Below are positions 38,519 through 48,227 of a stretch of 64,000 nt of DNA, one piece after another. The notes under the pieces are model-generated. The model searched no databases, was not told where the DNA came from, and saw only the letters and a program-made list of their open reading frames with translations. The DNA is taken from positions 25,830 through 89,829 of the forward strand of contig CATXDC010000013.1 in NCBI GenBank assembly GCA_958366985.1. The letters run 5' to 3'. The translations under genes were made by a program, and so were the position numbers. This DNA is from an uncultured Oscillospiraceae bacterium (GTDB lineage: Bacteria; Bacillota; Clostridia; Oscillospirales; Acutalibacteraceae). Position 1 is the first letter of the stretch, and each line of letters opens with the position of its first letter.

Positions 38519-38830
38519 TTACTTTTCGTGCTTTGCGATAAGAAATATCTTCTTACTGAATCCGCCACGCTTTGATTTTTTCTCTTCTTTTATTTTCATC
38601 ACTTCGTCAAAAGAATAACCTCTTGCATCACATATTGCGTAAAGAACCTCGAGAACATCGGCAATCTCTTCTGCATCCCCGCTCTCACAATATTCGTTTA
38701 CCTCTTCCCTCAGCTTTTTGTCAAGCTCCTGGAGAAATTTCTCATCAGAAAGAATCTCTGTTTCCGGTACATATCCTTCTTTCACAATCATCTCCGGAAT
38801 TTTGTCACGCACTAATTTATTGTATTCCAT
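38519..38830 (-). CDS. MazG-like nucleotide pyrophosphohydrolase
   Basis: 103 residues from the ATG at 38830. YNKLVRDKIPEMI start and the EE(V)NEY..DAEEIADVLEVLYA helical core carry the acidic E-E-x-D ligands of all-alpha NTP pyrophosphatases. May be a house-cleaning enzyme or a phosphoribosyl-ATP-type hydrolase; no his genes nearby. Confidence 0.75.
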   Translation of the reverse strand: MEYNKLVRDKIPEMIVKEGYVPETEILSDEKFLQELDKKLREEVNEYCESGDAEEIADVLEVLYAICDARGYSFDEVMKIKEEKKSKRGGFSKKIFLIAKHEK

Positions 38831-38917
38831 AAATATTTCCCTCCTATATAGTAAAAAAGAACCTGATAATTTCAATCAGGTTCTTTTATTTTGGATTTTA
38901 GCAAAAAGTAAAATACT

Positions 38918-39466
38918 TTACTTTCCTACCACAGTTTCACGCTGATAAAAGCTTTCAATGGCCGACCAGGCAGAATTAATTTTCGCTGTGGTTACAAGGA
39001 TTACATATTCTCCCTTATTGAGGAAAACAGTATTTTCAACTTTATCGTATTCATAGCTGTTAAGCACATCAAATGTTTTGGCTTTCAAATCAAGTCTTTC
39101 ACTTATAGCCGACATAACCTCATCGCTTTTACTTATATCAGAAAGCTTAAAAACAGCTATTTCATCAGCATCATTTTGTTTCGCACTGGTATAGACCGTT
39201 GAATCCTCAATCATTTCGGTTCCGAAACCGAAGTGCGTTATAATCTGCGAAGTATCAAGAGAAACATAGTCATGCATTCCTATTGCTTCTCTAATGGCAT
39301 CAGCTATTTCTGCGGTATTTTCGGCAACAATTACCTCTTGAGCCTCATTCAAATGAGCCAAACCTATTTTGCCCATAAGTTTACTGCAACTGCCGGATAC
39401 AAAAAATATACATCCCGCAAGCATCAGCAATGCGGCAAAACAGGCTATTGCAGTTTTTCTGCTCAT
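38918..39466 (-). CDS. Putative lipoprotein (DUF4358-like)
   Basis: 182 residues. Signal peptide with lipobox LMLAGC (Cys19), then a soluble domain including ADAIREAIGM, TEMIEDSTVYTSAKQNDADEIAVFKL and GEYVILVTT, the layout of DUF4358 lipoproteins in Clostridia. No known function. Monocistronic between mazG-like gene and thrS. Confidence 0.6.
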   Translation of the reverse strand: MSRKTAIACFAALLMLAGCIFFVSGSCSKLMGKIGLAHLNEAQEVIVAENTAEIADAIREAIGMHDYVSLDTSQIITHFGFGTEMIEDSTVYTSAKQNDADEIAVFKLSDISKSDEVMSAISERLDLKAKTFDVLNSYEYDKVENTVFLNKGEYVILVTTAKINSAWSAIESFYQRETVVGK

Positions 39467-39570
39467 AGTCTGTCACTCACTCCATAAACGCAAACTTCAT
39501 GGTAATTATAGCACTATAAGCATAAAAAATCGTTTCAAAACGGTTACAATATAGACAAATTCCGCAGATT

Positions 39571-41514
39571 TTAGTCCCTTGACTTTGTATCAATTTCTTC
39601 TTTGAGAGTTTTAAGGAGCTCCTCAACGGCAACCGCACCTATATCGCCCTTGCCTCTCTTACGAACTGAAACTGTTCCGGCAGCTTCTTCCTTTTCACCG
39701 ACAATAAGCATATAGGGAACCTTCTGAAGCTGGGCTTCACGGATTTTATAACCGATTTTTTCAGGTCTGTAATCGGCTTCAACTCTAAGACCTCTGTCGA
39801 AAAGCTCTTTCTTAACTTTCTCAGCATAGTCGTTGTACTTCTCTGAAACGGGAAGAATACGAACCTGCTCAGGAGCAAGCCACAGGGGGAATGCACCTGC
39901 ATACTTTTCAATAAGCAAAGCCAGTGTTCTCTCATAGCATCCGATTGAAGTACGATGGATAATATAAGGATTCTTCTTTGTGCCGTCACGGTCAACGTAC
40001 TCCATACCAAACTTCTCAGCAAGCATCTGGTCAATCTGGATAGTGATAAGGGTATCCTCTTTGCCGTGGACGTTTTTAATCTGGATATCGAGCTTGGGTC
40101 CGTAGAATGCAGCCTCACCTACACCGATTGCATAGGGAATCTCAAGGTGGTCAAGGATTCTCTTCATTGCGCCCTGAGCTTCATCCCACTGTTCCTGAGT
40201 TCCGATATACTTTTCACGGTCGTCGGGATCCCACTGGGAGAAACGATAGGAAACATCCTCGTAAAGTCCCAATGTCTTAAGCATATAAATTGCAAGCTCA
40301 AGGCAGTTTTTAAACTCACCCTCAAGCTGTTCGGGAGTACACATAAGATGTCCTTCGGAAATTGTGAACTGACGTACTCTTATAAGTCCGTGCATCTCAC
40401 CGGAAGCCTCATTTCTGAAAAGTGTTGAGGTTTCGTTATATCTGAGGGGAAGATCACGGTATGAACGGCTCTTATTGAGATATGCCTGATACTGGAAAGG
40501 ACAGGTCATGGGACGCAGTGCGAAAACCTCATCGTCCTTTTCTTCATCGCCAAGTACAAACATTCCGTCCTTATAGTGATCCCAGTGTCCTGAGATTTTA
40601 TAAAGATCGCTCTTTGCCATAAAGGGAGTTTTTGTAAGAAGCCAACCTCTCTTCTGCTCTTCATCCTCAACAAAACGCTGAAGAAGCTGGATGACTCTTG
40701 CGCCTTTGGGAAGCATAATGGGAAGTCCCTGACCGATTACCTCAGAAGTTGTGAAAAGCTCAAGCTCTCTGCCAAGCTTATTGTGGTCACGCTTCTTTGC
40801 CTCTTCAACAGCTGCAAGATAAGCTTCAAGCTCTGCCTGCTTCGGGAAAGCTGTACCGTAAATACGCTGAAGCATCTTGTTCTTTGAATCGCCTCTCCAA
40901 TAAGCGCCTGTGCAGCTTGTAAGCTTGAATGCCTTTATCTTTGAAAGGTCCATAAGGTGAGGTCCGGCGCAGAGCTCTGTAAACTCACCCTGTCTGTAAA
41001 AGGAAATCGGCTCGCCTTTATCTGCATGCTCTTTGATAAGCTCAACTTTATAAGTCTCGCCCTTTTCTTCCATAAGAGCAATTGCCTCTTCGGGAGAAAG
41101 CTCAAATCTTTCAATGGGAGGATTCTCCTTAATTATCTTCTTCATCTCACCCTCGAGCTTTTCGAGAACCTCGGGAGTAAATGCAACATCGGAATCGAAA
41201 TCATAATAAAAACCATTGTCAACAGCAGGTCCGATTGTAAGCTTTGCCTCAGGATAAAGTCTTTTTACAGCCTGAGCAAGTACATGGGATGCGCTGTGAC
41301 GGAATGTCTTTTTGCCATCCTCATCATCAAATGTAAGTATAGCTACCTCACAGTCATCTGTAAGCACGGTGCGAAGATCCTTTACCTCACCGTTAATTTT
41401 GCAGGCACAAGCTGCCTTATAAAGTCCCATACCGAGACTTTTGGCAACGTCGGCAACAGATACGCCGTTTTCAAACTCACGTACTTCTCCGCCTTTAAGA
41501 GTTACCTTAATCAT
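39571..41514 (-). CDS. thrS: Threonyl-tRNA synthetase
   Basis: 647 residues: TGS domain (1-60), editing domain with HSASHVLAQA and an HADKGE region, class II catalytic core (motif 2 RYNETSTLFRNE, motif 3 GCYERTLALLIE) and the anticodon-binding domain (about 545-640). Charges tRNA-Thr. Preceded by a T-box leader, so induced by uncharged tRNA-Thr. Confidence 0.97.
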   Translation of the reverse strand: MIKVTLKGGEVREFENGVSVADVAKSLGMGLYKAACACKINGEVKDLRTVLTDDCEVAILTFDDEDGKKTFRHSASHVLAQAVKRLYPEAKLTIGPAVDNGFYYDFDSDVAFTPEVLEKLEGEMKKIIKENPPIERFELSPEEAIALMEEKGETYKVELIKEHADKGEPISFYRQGEFTELCAGPHLMDLSKIKAFKLTSCTGAYWRGDSKNKMLQRIYGTAFPKQAELEAYLAAVEEAKKRDHNKLGRELELFTTSEVIGQGLPIMLPKGARVIQLLQRFVEDEEQKRGWLLTKTPFMAKSDLYKISGHWDHYKDGMFVLGDEEKDDEVFALRPMTCPFQYQAYLNKSRSYRDLPLRYNETSTLFRNEASGEMHGLIRVRQFTISEGHLMCTPEQLEGEFKNCLELAIYMLKTLGLYEDVSYRFSQWDPDDREKYIGTQEQWDEAQGAMKRILDHLEIPYAIGVGEAAFYGPKLDIQIKNVHGKEDTLITIQIDQMLAEKFGMEYVDRDGTKKNPYIIHRTSIGCYERTLALLIEKYAGAFPLWLAPEQVRILPVSEKYNDYAEKVKKELFDRGLRVEADYRPEKIGYKIREAQLQKVPYMLIVGEKEEAAGTVSVRKRGKGDIGAVAVEELLKTLKEEIDTKSRD

Positions 41515-41576
41515 TTTTATTTCACTCCTTAAAAATTAAATATCGTTATCATTGAAAATATGTTATTAAACAAAAA

Positions 41577-41835
41577 ATGCTCCATCCCAAAAAGGGATGA
41601 AGCATAAATATACTCCACGGTTCCACCCGAATTGCAACTTTAAAAAAGCTGCCGCTTTTGCGCCCTTTAACGCTGGCTTGCGGCGGAACTTATCGTACCA
41701 AAACGCTTCGTACCGCTCTCAGGAGTGGTTGCGGATTCTTTGCAATGCAGACGCTTTCAGCAAAATGCGTCCGCTCTCTGAAAAGCAAACGGTGAATACC
41801 GCTCTCTCCCTCAACGAGTTAACATATTTTCGAGA
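41577..41835 (-). promoter_or_regulatory. T-box riboswitch leader of thrS
   Basis: On the minus strand the T-box motif GGGTGGAACCGTGG (41628-41615) precedes the terminator hairpin ATGCTTCATCCC-ttttt-GGGATGGAGCAT with a T run (41605-41577). A candidate Thr specifier ACC lies at 41793-41791 in the stem I region. Uncharged tRNA-Thr would stabilise the antiterminator. Confidence 0.88.
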
Positions 41836-41837
41836 TA

Positions 41838-41866
41838 ATATTAGCACCAACTTATCTCCTTGTCAA
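41838..41866 (-). promoter_or_regulatory. thrS promoter
   Basis: TTGACA (41866-41861), 17 bp, TAATAT (41843-41838), immediately before the T-box leader. Confidence 0.8.
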
Positions 41867-41907
41867 CACCCGTTAAGAGGTTGTTTTTTTACATCTTAAT
41901 TTCAAAA

Positions 41908-43419
41908 TTATTCCTTTTCTATGCCCCAGCTGTAAGATACGCCGCCGGTATTCTTCGCATAATCGTATTGATAATAAGTTGCAGTAAGCTTTTTGCCGCT
42001 TATTGTCACAATGGAATATCCTGCTGTGTTATCGGGGACATCCATAGCCTTCGAAAACCATGATTCCTCATATTCCTCAAATGCTTCCCTGTTCTGGCTG
42101 CCTCCTGCTCCTGACATAAGATAGACGGGAGCCTGCGGATTTACATAATATGTCGTATCAAAGCCGCTGCCGCTTTCCGTCTTTGTTTCGCATTTTACCA
42201 CATTTCTGTTTTCATCCATGGGAGGCGTAAGACAGAAAACATGATCGTGTCCCTGCAGAACAAGGTCAACGCCGTATTCATTGAAAATTTTTCCCAGCTT
42301 TTTCTGCTGTGAACGGGCAACTTTGTTCCTGTCCTTATCTGAGCCATACTTGCCGGTTGAATAAAGGGGATTATGAATAGCCACTATTTTCCATGTTTTA
42401 TCAGTAGAAGCGAGATCCTTCTCAAGCCATTTACGCTGAGAATATCCTACTCCGCTGCTTTCTGAATCGCCTGAGGAAAGCACTACAAAATGAATATCGC
42501 CGTAATCAAAGGAATAATACTGTCCGTTTTCAGTGTCCTGCTTCGGAAGATTGACGGTGGTGTGATTATATTCTATATCCGACGCACCGTCCAGATAATC
42601 CGACCAGTAGGAGTGATTTCCGCTTGTAAGCATAAGGGGAACCGATGAAACGTAACTCTGAACGTTTCCTATCATCTGACTCCAAAGCTCTTCCTTACCG
42701 CCGTACTGCACCATATCTCCTGTATGAAGTATAAAGTCAAGGCTTTTGGTATTGCTGTAAGCGTTATCCATAAGCTTTGCCCATACCTTGCCGTTGTAAT
42801 CTTCATCCTGAGTGTCGGAAACGTGCATAAATGTAACTGTTTCAGGAGCTTTGCTGCCTGTTTTAAACGTATCTGTATAAAGCTTATCACCGCTGCTATT
42901 ATATATTGTATAGGTATATTCCGTATCATAATCTAAATTGTAAAAAACAGCTCTGTTTACATATCCTGTATCACACTCATCACAATACGCACTTACTGTC
43001 TTTTCATCAGGATTTGATTTTGAATTAAGTTTAACCACAGGATAATCGGCTTTTTCGGTTCTCCATGTAATGCTGTAAGAATTTGTATCGCTGTCGTAAA
43101 TTGAGAGAATAACGCTTTCAGCCTTCTGAGCAGCTGTTTCCTCTCTTTTAACCGATGTTATTTCAATATCCGTTTTCTCTGTACAGTTTTCAAGAGTATA
43201 CTGCCCGTCAGTAAGCCAGATGCGCTGCGAATCGACTGTTATGTCTGATATGTATTCTCCGTCAGGTGCATCGGCTTTCAATACTCCCTCTATAACCTGA
43301 GCCTGAACATTTCCGTCAACGGTTATCTTAGGTTCACCATCCACACCGGAATTTGCACATGCGCTTGCAGAAAGCACAAGAATCATGCACATAAAAAAGG
43401 CCAATATCCGTTTTTTCAT
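41908..43419 (-). CDS. Metallophosphoesterase lipoprotein (purple-acid-phosphatase-like)
   Basis: 503 residues. Lipoprotein signal with lipobox SASAC (about residue 21), an Fn3-like N-terminal domain (about 90-185), and a calcineurin-type phosphoesterase domain with all metal motifs: HVSDTQD, HTGDMVQYG, GNHSYW, HNPLYS and GHDH. Acts outside the membrane on an unknown phosphoester. Own promoter at 43474-43501. Confidence 0.85.
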   Translation of the reverse strand: MKKRILAFFMCMILVLSASACANSGVDGEPKITVDGNVQAQVIEGVLKADAPDGEYISDITVDSQRIWLTDGQYTLENCTEKTDIEITSVKREETAAQKAESVILSIYDSDTNSYSITWRTEKADYPVVKLNSKSNPDEKTVSAYCDECDTGYVNRAVFYNLDYDTEYTYTIYNSSGDKLYTDTFKTGSKAPETVTFMHVSDTQDEDYNGKVWAKLMDNAYSNTKSLDFILHTGDMVQYGGKEELWSQMIGNVQSYVSSVPLMLTSGNHSYWSDYLDGASDIEYNHTTVNLPKQDTENGQYYSFDYGDIHFVVLSSGDSESSGVGYSQRKWLEKDLASTDKTWKIVAIHNPLYSTGKYGSDKDRNKVARSQQKKLGKIFNEYGVDLVLQGHDHVFCLTPPMDENRNVVKCETKTESGSGFDTTYYVNPQAPVYLMSGAGGSQNREAFEEYEESWFSKAMDVPDNTAGYSIVTISGKKLTATYYQYDYAKNTGGVSYSWGIEKE

Positions 43420-43473
43420 TTTATCCCCTCCGAAATTGATTGTTTAAATTAGCGCTCAAATTTCTCTGATGAT

Positions 43474-43501
43474 ATTTTATCACATTGTTTAAATATTACA
43501 A
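43474..43501 (-). promoter_or_regulatory. Promoter of the phosphoesterase lipoprotein gene
   Basis: TTGTAA (43501-43496), 16 bp, TAAAAT (43479-43474), about 55 bp before the start. Confidence 0.55.
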
Positions 43502-43819
43502 TATGCATGATTGTAATTTTGTACGATTTAACTTTCGACAAATTCTGTTCTGCAAAAATTTATAAACCGCTCCGATTCGACTGTATACTTCAATCTTTAT
43601 CTATTTTATATATCTTTTTCGTCTGTGAACGTCCTGTGTCATGCAACAGTTACATAACTGACACTTGACATGTCGCTTATATAGTTATAAAATACAATAG
43701 ATGCTGTGGTATTGTGCTCAAACCACACATTATGATATTTATTTCAGGACTCTTTCTTTGGATGATTTAACTTTTGATTGCGAAAATTAATTTTTAAAAG
43801 AAGGAGGTGCTGCTTTACA
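43502..43819. promoter_or_regulatory. Intergenic region with the rny promoter and leader
   Basis: No ORF. TTGACA (43665-43670), 17 bp, TAAAAT (43688-43693) gives a good plus-strand promoter and a leader of about 120 nt with a small GTGGT..ACCAC hairpin. Nothing else was recognised. Confidence 0.7.
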
Positions 43820-45370
43820 TTGGATACTGTTTATATTATTTTGATTGCGGTCGCTGCCGTTGTGGCAGGCGTTTTGGGATTTGTTCTCGGTCAGATACAC
43901 AGAAAAAAGGTTGCTGAAGCTGCTATCGGCTCTGCAACAGAAGAGGCTACAAGAATCGTAAACGACGCTATTGCACAGGCCGAGTCTAAGAAAAAAGAAG
44001 CCGTTATTGAAGCTAAGGACGAAATACATAAGCTTCGTACAGAAACAGAGCGTGAACTGCGTGAAAGACGCAGTGAAGTAATGCGTCAGGAACGCCGCAA
44101 CAACCAAAAAGAAGAAACACTTGACAAAAAAGCTGAAAACCTTGAGAAAAAAGAAAATACCCTTGATGAAAAAATCAAGGATGCTGAAAAACAGCTTTCC
44201 GAAGTAGAGAGCATCAAAAGAAGTCAATTTGAAATGCTTGAGAAAATCTCAGGCTTCACCAAAGAACAGGCGAAGGAATATTTGCTCAATAATCTTGAAG
44301 AAAGTCTTGACCATGAAAAGGCTGTCAAGATTATGGAATACGAGCAGAAGACACGTGACGAGGCTGAAACCCTTGCCCGTGAGGTTATTTCAACAGCAAT
44401 TCAGCGCTGCGCAGCCGATCATTCGGCAGAGGCCACAGTTTCAGTTGTGGCACTCCCCAGCGACGAGATGAAGGGCCGTATTATCGGCCGTGAGGGAAGA
44501 AATATCCGTGCACTTGAAACAAGCACGGGAGTCGATATCATAATCGACGACACACCGGAGGCTATCACTCTTTCAAGCTTTGATCCCGTAAGACGTGAAG
44601 TTGCAAGGGTTGCGCTCGAAAAACTTATTGCCGACGGAAGAATTCACCCCGCAAGAATCGAAGAGATGGTTGACAGAGCCCGCCGTGAGGTTGATATGAC
44701 TATCAAGCAAACCGGTGAACGTGCCGTTATTGATTCCGGCGTAAACTCCGTTCATCCTGAGCTTGTAAAGCTTCTCGGTAAGCTTAAATACCGTACCAGC
44801 TACGGTCAGAACGTGCTCAACCACTCCCTTGAAGTATCATATATAGCCGGTCTTATGGCTGCGGAAATAGGCGCAGACGTAAAGCTTGCCAAACGTGCAG
44901 GTCTTCTTCACGATATAGGCAAGGCAATCGACCACGAGGTTGACGGTTCCCACGTTGAACTCGGTGTTGAAGCGGCTAAAAAGTACAGGGAAAACGAAGG
45001 CGTTATTCACGCAATTCAGGCTCACCACGGAGACGTGGAACCCAAAACAATCGTTGCCTGTCTTGTTCAGGCAGCTGATGCAATATCTGCGGCAAGACCC
45101 GGTGCAAGACGAGAAAACGTTCAGAACTACATTAAGCGTCTTGAAATGCTTGAGGAAATCTCCTCCTCCTTTGAGGGTGTTGAGCGTTCCTATGCTATTC
45201 AGGCAGGACGTGAAGTTCGCATCATGGTTAAACCCGATATTATTTCGGACGATAAAATGGTTCTTGTTGCCCGTGATATAGTTCAGAAAATCGAAAATGA
45301 ACTTGAATATCCGGGACAGATTAAGGTTAACATCATAAGAGAAACAAGAGCTACTGATTACGCAAAGTAA
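43820..45370 (+). CDS. rny: Ribonuclease Y
   Basis: 516 residues. N-terminal membrane helix (VYIILIAVAAVVAGVLGFVLG), long coiled coil (about 40-190), KH domain (ALPSDEMKGRIIGREGRNIRALE) and HD domain (LLHDIGKAIDHE). Membrane-anchored endoribonuclease that starts mRNA decay in Firmicutes. TTG start at 43820 is chosen because GGAGGTG lies 10 nt upstream; an ATG at 43778 is before the SD. Confidence 0.96.
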   Translation: MDTVYIILIAVAAVVAGVLGFVLGQIHRKKVAEAAIGSATEEATRIVNDAIAQAESKKKEAVIEAKDEIHKLRTETERELRERRSEVMRQERRNNQKEETLDKKAENLEKKENTLDEKIKDAEKQLSEVESIKRSQFEMLEKISGFTKEQAKEYLLNNLEESLDHEKAVKIMEYEQKTRDEAETLAREVISTAIQRCAADHSAEATVSVVALPSDEMKGRIIGREGRNIRALETSTGVDIIIDDTPEAITLSSFDPVRREVARVALEKLIADGRIHPARIEEMVDRARREVDMTIKQTGERAVIDSGVNSVHPELVKLLGKLKYRTSYGQNVLNHSLEVSYIAGLMAAEIGADVKLAKRAGLLHDIGKAIDHEVDGSHVELGVEAAKKYRENEGVIHAIQAHHGDVEPKTIVACLVQAADAISAARPGARRENVQNYIKRLEMLEEISSSFEGVERSYAIQAGREVRIMVKPDIISDDKMVLVARDIVQKIENELEYPGQIKVNIIRETRATDYAK

Positions 45371-45449
45371 TTGTTTACAATTTTGAAGCGAGAGGGTATA
45401 CTTTAATGAGTATACCCTTTTATTTTTATTACGAAAGAGGGGCTTTTAT

Positions 45450-46226
45450 TTGAACATACTTGCAATCGGCGACGTTGTAGGCGACAGAGGATGTGAGTTT
45501 TTACGCTCAAAGCTTCCAGGATTTAAAAAGCTCAAAAATATAGACCTTTGCATAGTAAACGGAGAAAATTCCGCTCAGGGAAACGGTATAACCCCTTATT
45601 CCGCAAATCATCTTCTCACCAGCGGAGCGGATATTATCACCACCGGCAACCACGTTTACAGACGAAAAGAATTTTATGAATTTATTGATTCCAGCGACTG
45701 TATAATAAGACCGGCAAATTTCCCCAGTTTATGTCCCGGCTCCGGTATGGCAATTGCCGACATGGGACGCTGCCATGTGGCAGTTATAAATATTATGGGT
45801 ACAGTTTATATGGAACCTCTGGGAAATCCCTTTCAGTGTGCCGACAAAATGGTAGAGAAAGCGAAAAATAAAGGCTGCAAAGTTATTATTGTGGACTTTC
45901 ACGCCGAAGCCACAGCTGAAAAAAGAGCTTTAGGCTTTTATCTTGACGGTAAAGTGTCCGTGGTTTTCGGAACACACACACATGTGCTGACAGCTGATGC
46001 CCAGATTCTTCCTGATGGCACAGGATACATCACCGACATCGGTATGACAGGACCCAAGCACTCGGTTTTAGGAGTCACCCCTTCACTGGCAATAGAAAAA
46101 ATGAAAACCAATATGCCTGTAAGATTTGAAAATCCCGATACGCCCTGCTATATGTGCGGATGCATTTTCAGCATTGACGAAAAAACAGGAAAGACTGTTT
46201 GTGTAGAAAGCGTATCTATTGAATAA
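45450..46226 (+). CDS. ymdB: YmdB-type metallophosphoesterase
   Basis: 258 residues, TTG start after GAAAGAGGGG. Motifs GDVVGDRG, VNGENSAQGNG, TGNHVYRRKEF, VDFHAEATAEKRA and FGTHTHVLTAD match the YmdB family of cyclic-nucleotide phosphodiesterases. The rny-ymdB pair is conserved in Firmicutes. Confidence 0.93.
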   Translation: MNILAIGDVVGDRGCEFLRSKLPGFKKLKNIDLCIVNGENSAQGNGITPYSANHLLTSGADIITTGNHVYRRKEFYEFIDSSDCIIRPANFPSLCPGSGMAIADMGRCHVAVINIMGTVYMEPLGNPFQCADKMVEKAKNKGCKVIIVDFHAEATAEKRALGFYLDGKVSVVFGTHTHVLTADAQILPDGTGYITDIGMTGPKHSVLGVTPSLAIEKMKTNMPVRFENPDTPCYMCGCIFSIDEKTGKTVCVESVSIE

Positions 46227-46237
46227 GGAGTAAACAA

Positions 46238-47779
46238 ATGAAAAAGATTAAATTTTTTGCCGCTATTCTTCTTATAATCGCACTTCTGGCAGGAACCTTT
46301 TCAGCCTGTTCGGATGACGATACAGCTCCCACAGGTGAAACAGGAGCAGTTCAAAACGGTGAAAATTCAGGCTCTGCATCTTCATCAAAAGGCGAAATAA
46401 CCTTTTGCTATTCAAAATCAGATAGCTTAAATCCGTTTTTTGCACAGGGTGTTACAAATCAGATGCTTGCAACACTTTACTGTGATCCCCTTTTCAAAGT
46501 GGATAATACCTTTACGGCAAAGGAAGTTATTGCAGAAAACGCTGAAATTAACGATAAGCGTGTTACGGTCACACTTAAAAGCACCCAGTTTTCAGACGGC
46601 TCTTCCGTAACTGCATCGGATGTAAAATATTCCTTTGACCTTGCAAAAAAATCTACGGCTTACAGTGCAGCACTTTCTAATGTAACTTCTGCAAGCGTTT
46701 CCGGCTCTAAAGTTGTTTTCAATCTTTCAGTCGCTGACAAATACGCTAAAAACGTACTTACATTCCCCATTGTAAAATCGGGAACTGCCGACGACAAAGA
46801 TTCAAGACCAATCGGCAGCGGAAGATATAAGCTTGACGGAACTGCACAAAATCCGTTTTTCTCAGTAAACACCAAAAACGCTGCGGGAAATTCGGCTCAT
46901 TTCAAAACCCTTTCTCTTCTTAATCTCCCGGACAGCGACGCCCTTATTAACTCACTCCAGATAGGCAACACCGATTTCATCTTTGATGACCTTAGCACAG
47001 GAAGCTATAAGCGCATTAACGCAACAGTCAAAGAGGTAAGCCTTAATAACATGGTATTCCTCGGAGTAAATTCATCAAACGAATTTCTTGCAAACGACGC
47101 TATAAGGCAGGCAATTTCAGCGGCAATTGATAGAAACGCAATTGCTACCACTGCATATCAGGGTCACAGCGTTGCATCGGCTCTCCCCTTCCATCCCAGC
47201 TGGTCCGAGCTTTCAGCAGCATCTATTGATCCGCTGCCTGATTACGACAAGACAAAAGCTGAAACCATTCTCAAGGATGCCGGAATTACGGAAAAGAATA
47301 ATAAAAATGTCCTACTTTTCAATAAAAAGCCCATAACTCTCAAACTTATAGTCAACGAAAACAACTCTTTCCGCAATGAAGCTGCAACACTGGTTTCCCA
47401 GCAGCTTGAAAAAATCGGCTTTGATGTAACAGTGTCTGTTTTAAGTAACGAAAACTATATCAATGCTATCAAATCAGGTAAATATGACCTTTATTTAGGA
47501 GAAATCAAGCTCTCTGACAACATGGATTTAAATCCGCTTCTCAAAAAAGGCGGCTCTGCTTTCTACGGCATCAAAGAAGATAACGCCGCAATTTCCGCAT
47601 ATGAATCCTTCCGTTCATCACAGACTACTCTGGCACAGTTCTGCGACACCTTCTCAACCACTTTACCCTTTATTCCTCTGTGTTTCAGGAACGGTGTCTC
47701 AGCTTACAGCAGCGATATTTCTTCAGATGTTATTTCCTATGACTCTGACAAATTTTATAATATTGAACAGTGGAGTTAA
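46238..47779 (+). CDS. Extracellular solute-binding lipoprotein (family 5, peptide type)
   Basis: 513 residues. Lipoprotein signal with lipobox FSAC (Cys24), then an OppA/DppA-type fold: SDSLNPFFAQGVTNQM, SDGSSVTASDVKYSF, and AIRQAISAAIDRNAI. Would bind oligopeptides or similar solutes; no permease or ATPase genes are adjacent. Starts 11 bp after ymdB. Confidence 0.85.
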   Translation: MKKIKFFAAILLIIALLAGTFSACSDDDTAPTGETGAVQNGENSGSASSSKGEITFCYSKSDSLNPFFAQGVTNQMLATLYCDPLFKVDNTFTAKEVIAENAEINDKRVTVTLKSTQFSDGSSVTASDVKYSFDLAKKSTAYSAALSNVTSASVSGSKVVFNLSVADKYAKNVLTFPIVKSGTADDKDSRPIGSGRYKLDGTAQNPFFSVNTKNAAGNSAHFKTLSLLNLPDSDALINSLQIGNTDFIFDDLSTGSYKRINATVKEVSLNNMVFLGVNSSNEFLANDAIRQAISAAIDRNAIATTAYQGHSVASALPFHPSWSELSAASIDPLPDYDKTKAETILKDAGITEKNNKNVLLFNKKPITLKLIVNENNSFRNEAATLVSQQLEKIGFDVTVSVLSNENYINAIKSGKYDLYLGEIKLSDNMDLNPLLKKGGSAFYGIKEDNAAISAYESFRSSQTTLAQFCDTFSTTLPFIPLCFRNGVSAYSSDISSDVISYDSDKFYNIEQWS

Positions 47780-47852
47780 GCTCTTGATATTTTGCAAATA
47801 ACGTAATATAATAGCGATATATGTATCGCTTCCTAAAAAGGAGTGTGAATCT

Positions 47853-48209
47853 ATGGTTAAAATAGAAAATTATCTTGGAACAGTCTGTGTTTCTCAGGAT
47901 TATTTTTCAACCCTTGTGGGAAATGCCGTCACCACCTGCTTCGGAGTTGCAGGCATGGCAAACGGCAACGCACGTCAGGGAATACGCTCTTTCTTTTTCA
48001 GAAACAAAAACTTTATCGACAAAGGCGTGCTTGTTCGCATGAGCGGCAACTCCCTTGTCGTTGACCTGCATATTATCGTAATTTACGGTCTTAATCTTTC
48101 CGCTACGGTAAAAAGCATTGTAAACAAAGTGCGCTATACCGTTGAGGAAGCCACAGGTCTTGAAGTTAAAAAGGTCAATGTTTTCATTGACTCTATGAAA
48201 TCCGAATAA
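47853..48209 (+). CDS. Asp23/Gls24 family envelope stress protein
   Basis: 118 residues. Pattern NYLGTVCVSQDYFSTLVGNAVTTCFGVAGMA and a C-terminal VEEATGLEVKKVNVFIDS are typical of Gls24/Asp23 (YloU). Precedes the DAK-domain gene, the conserved yloU-yloV pair. Confidence 0.9.
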   Translation: MVKIENYLGTVCVSQDYFSTLVGNAVTTCFGVAGMANGNARQGIRSFFFRNKNFIDKGVLVRMSGNSLVVDLHIIVIYGLNLSATVKSIVNKVRYTVEEATGLEVKKVNVFIDSMKSE

Positions 48210-48227
48210 CTATTTGAGGTGCTGAAT

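Noticed and set aside
41597..41899. Plus-strand ORF over the thrS leader
   Set aside because: The region is a T-box leader on the minus strand with promoter, T-box motif and terminator.
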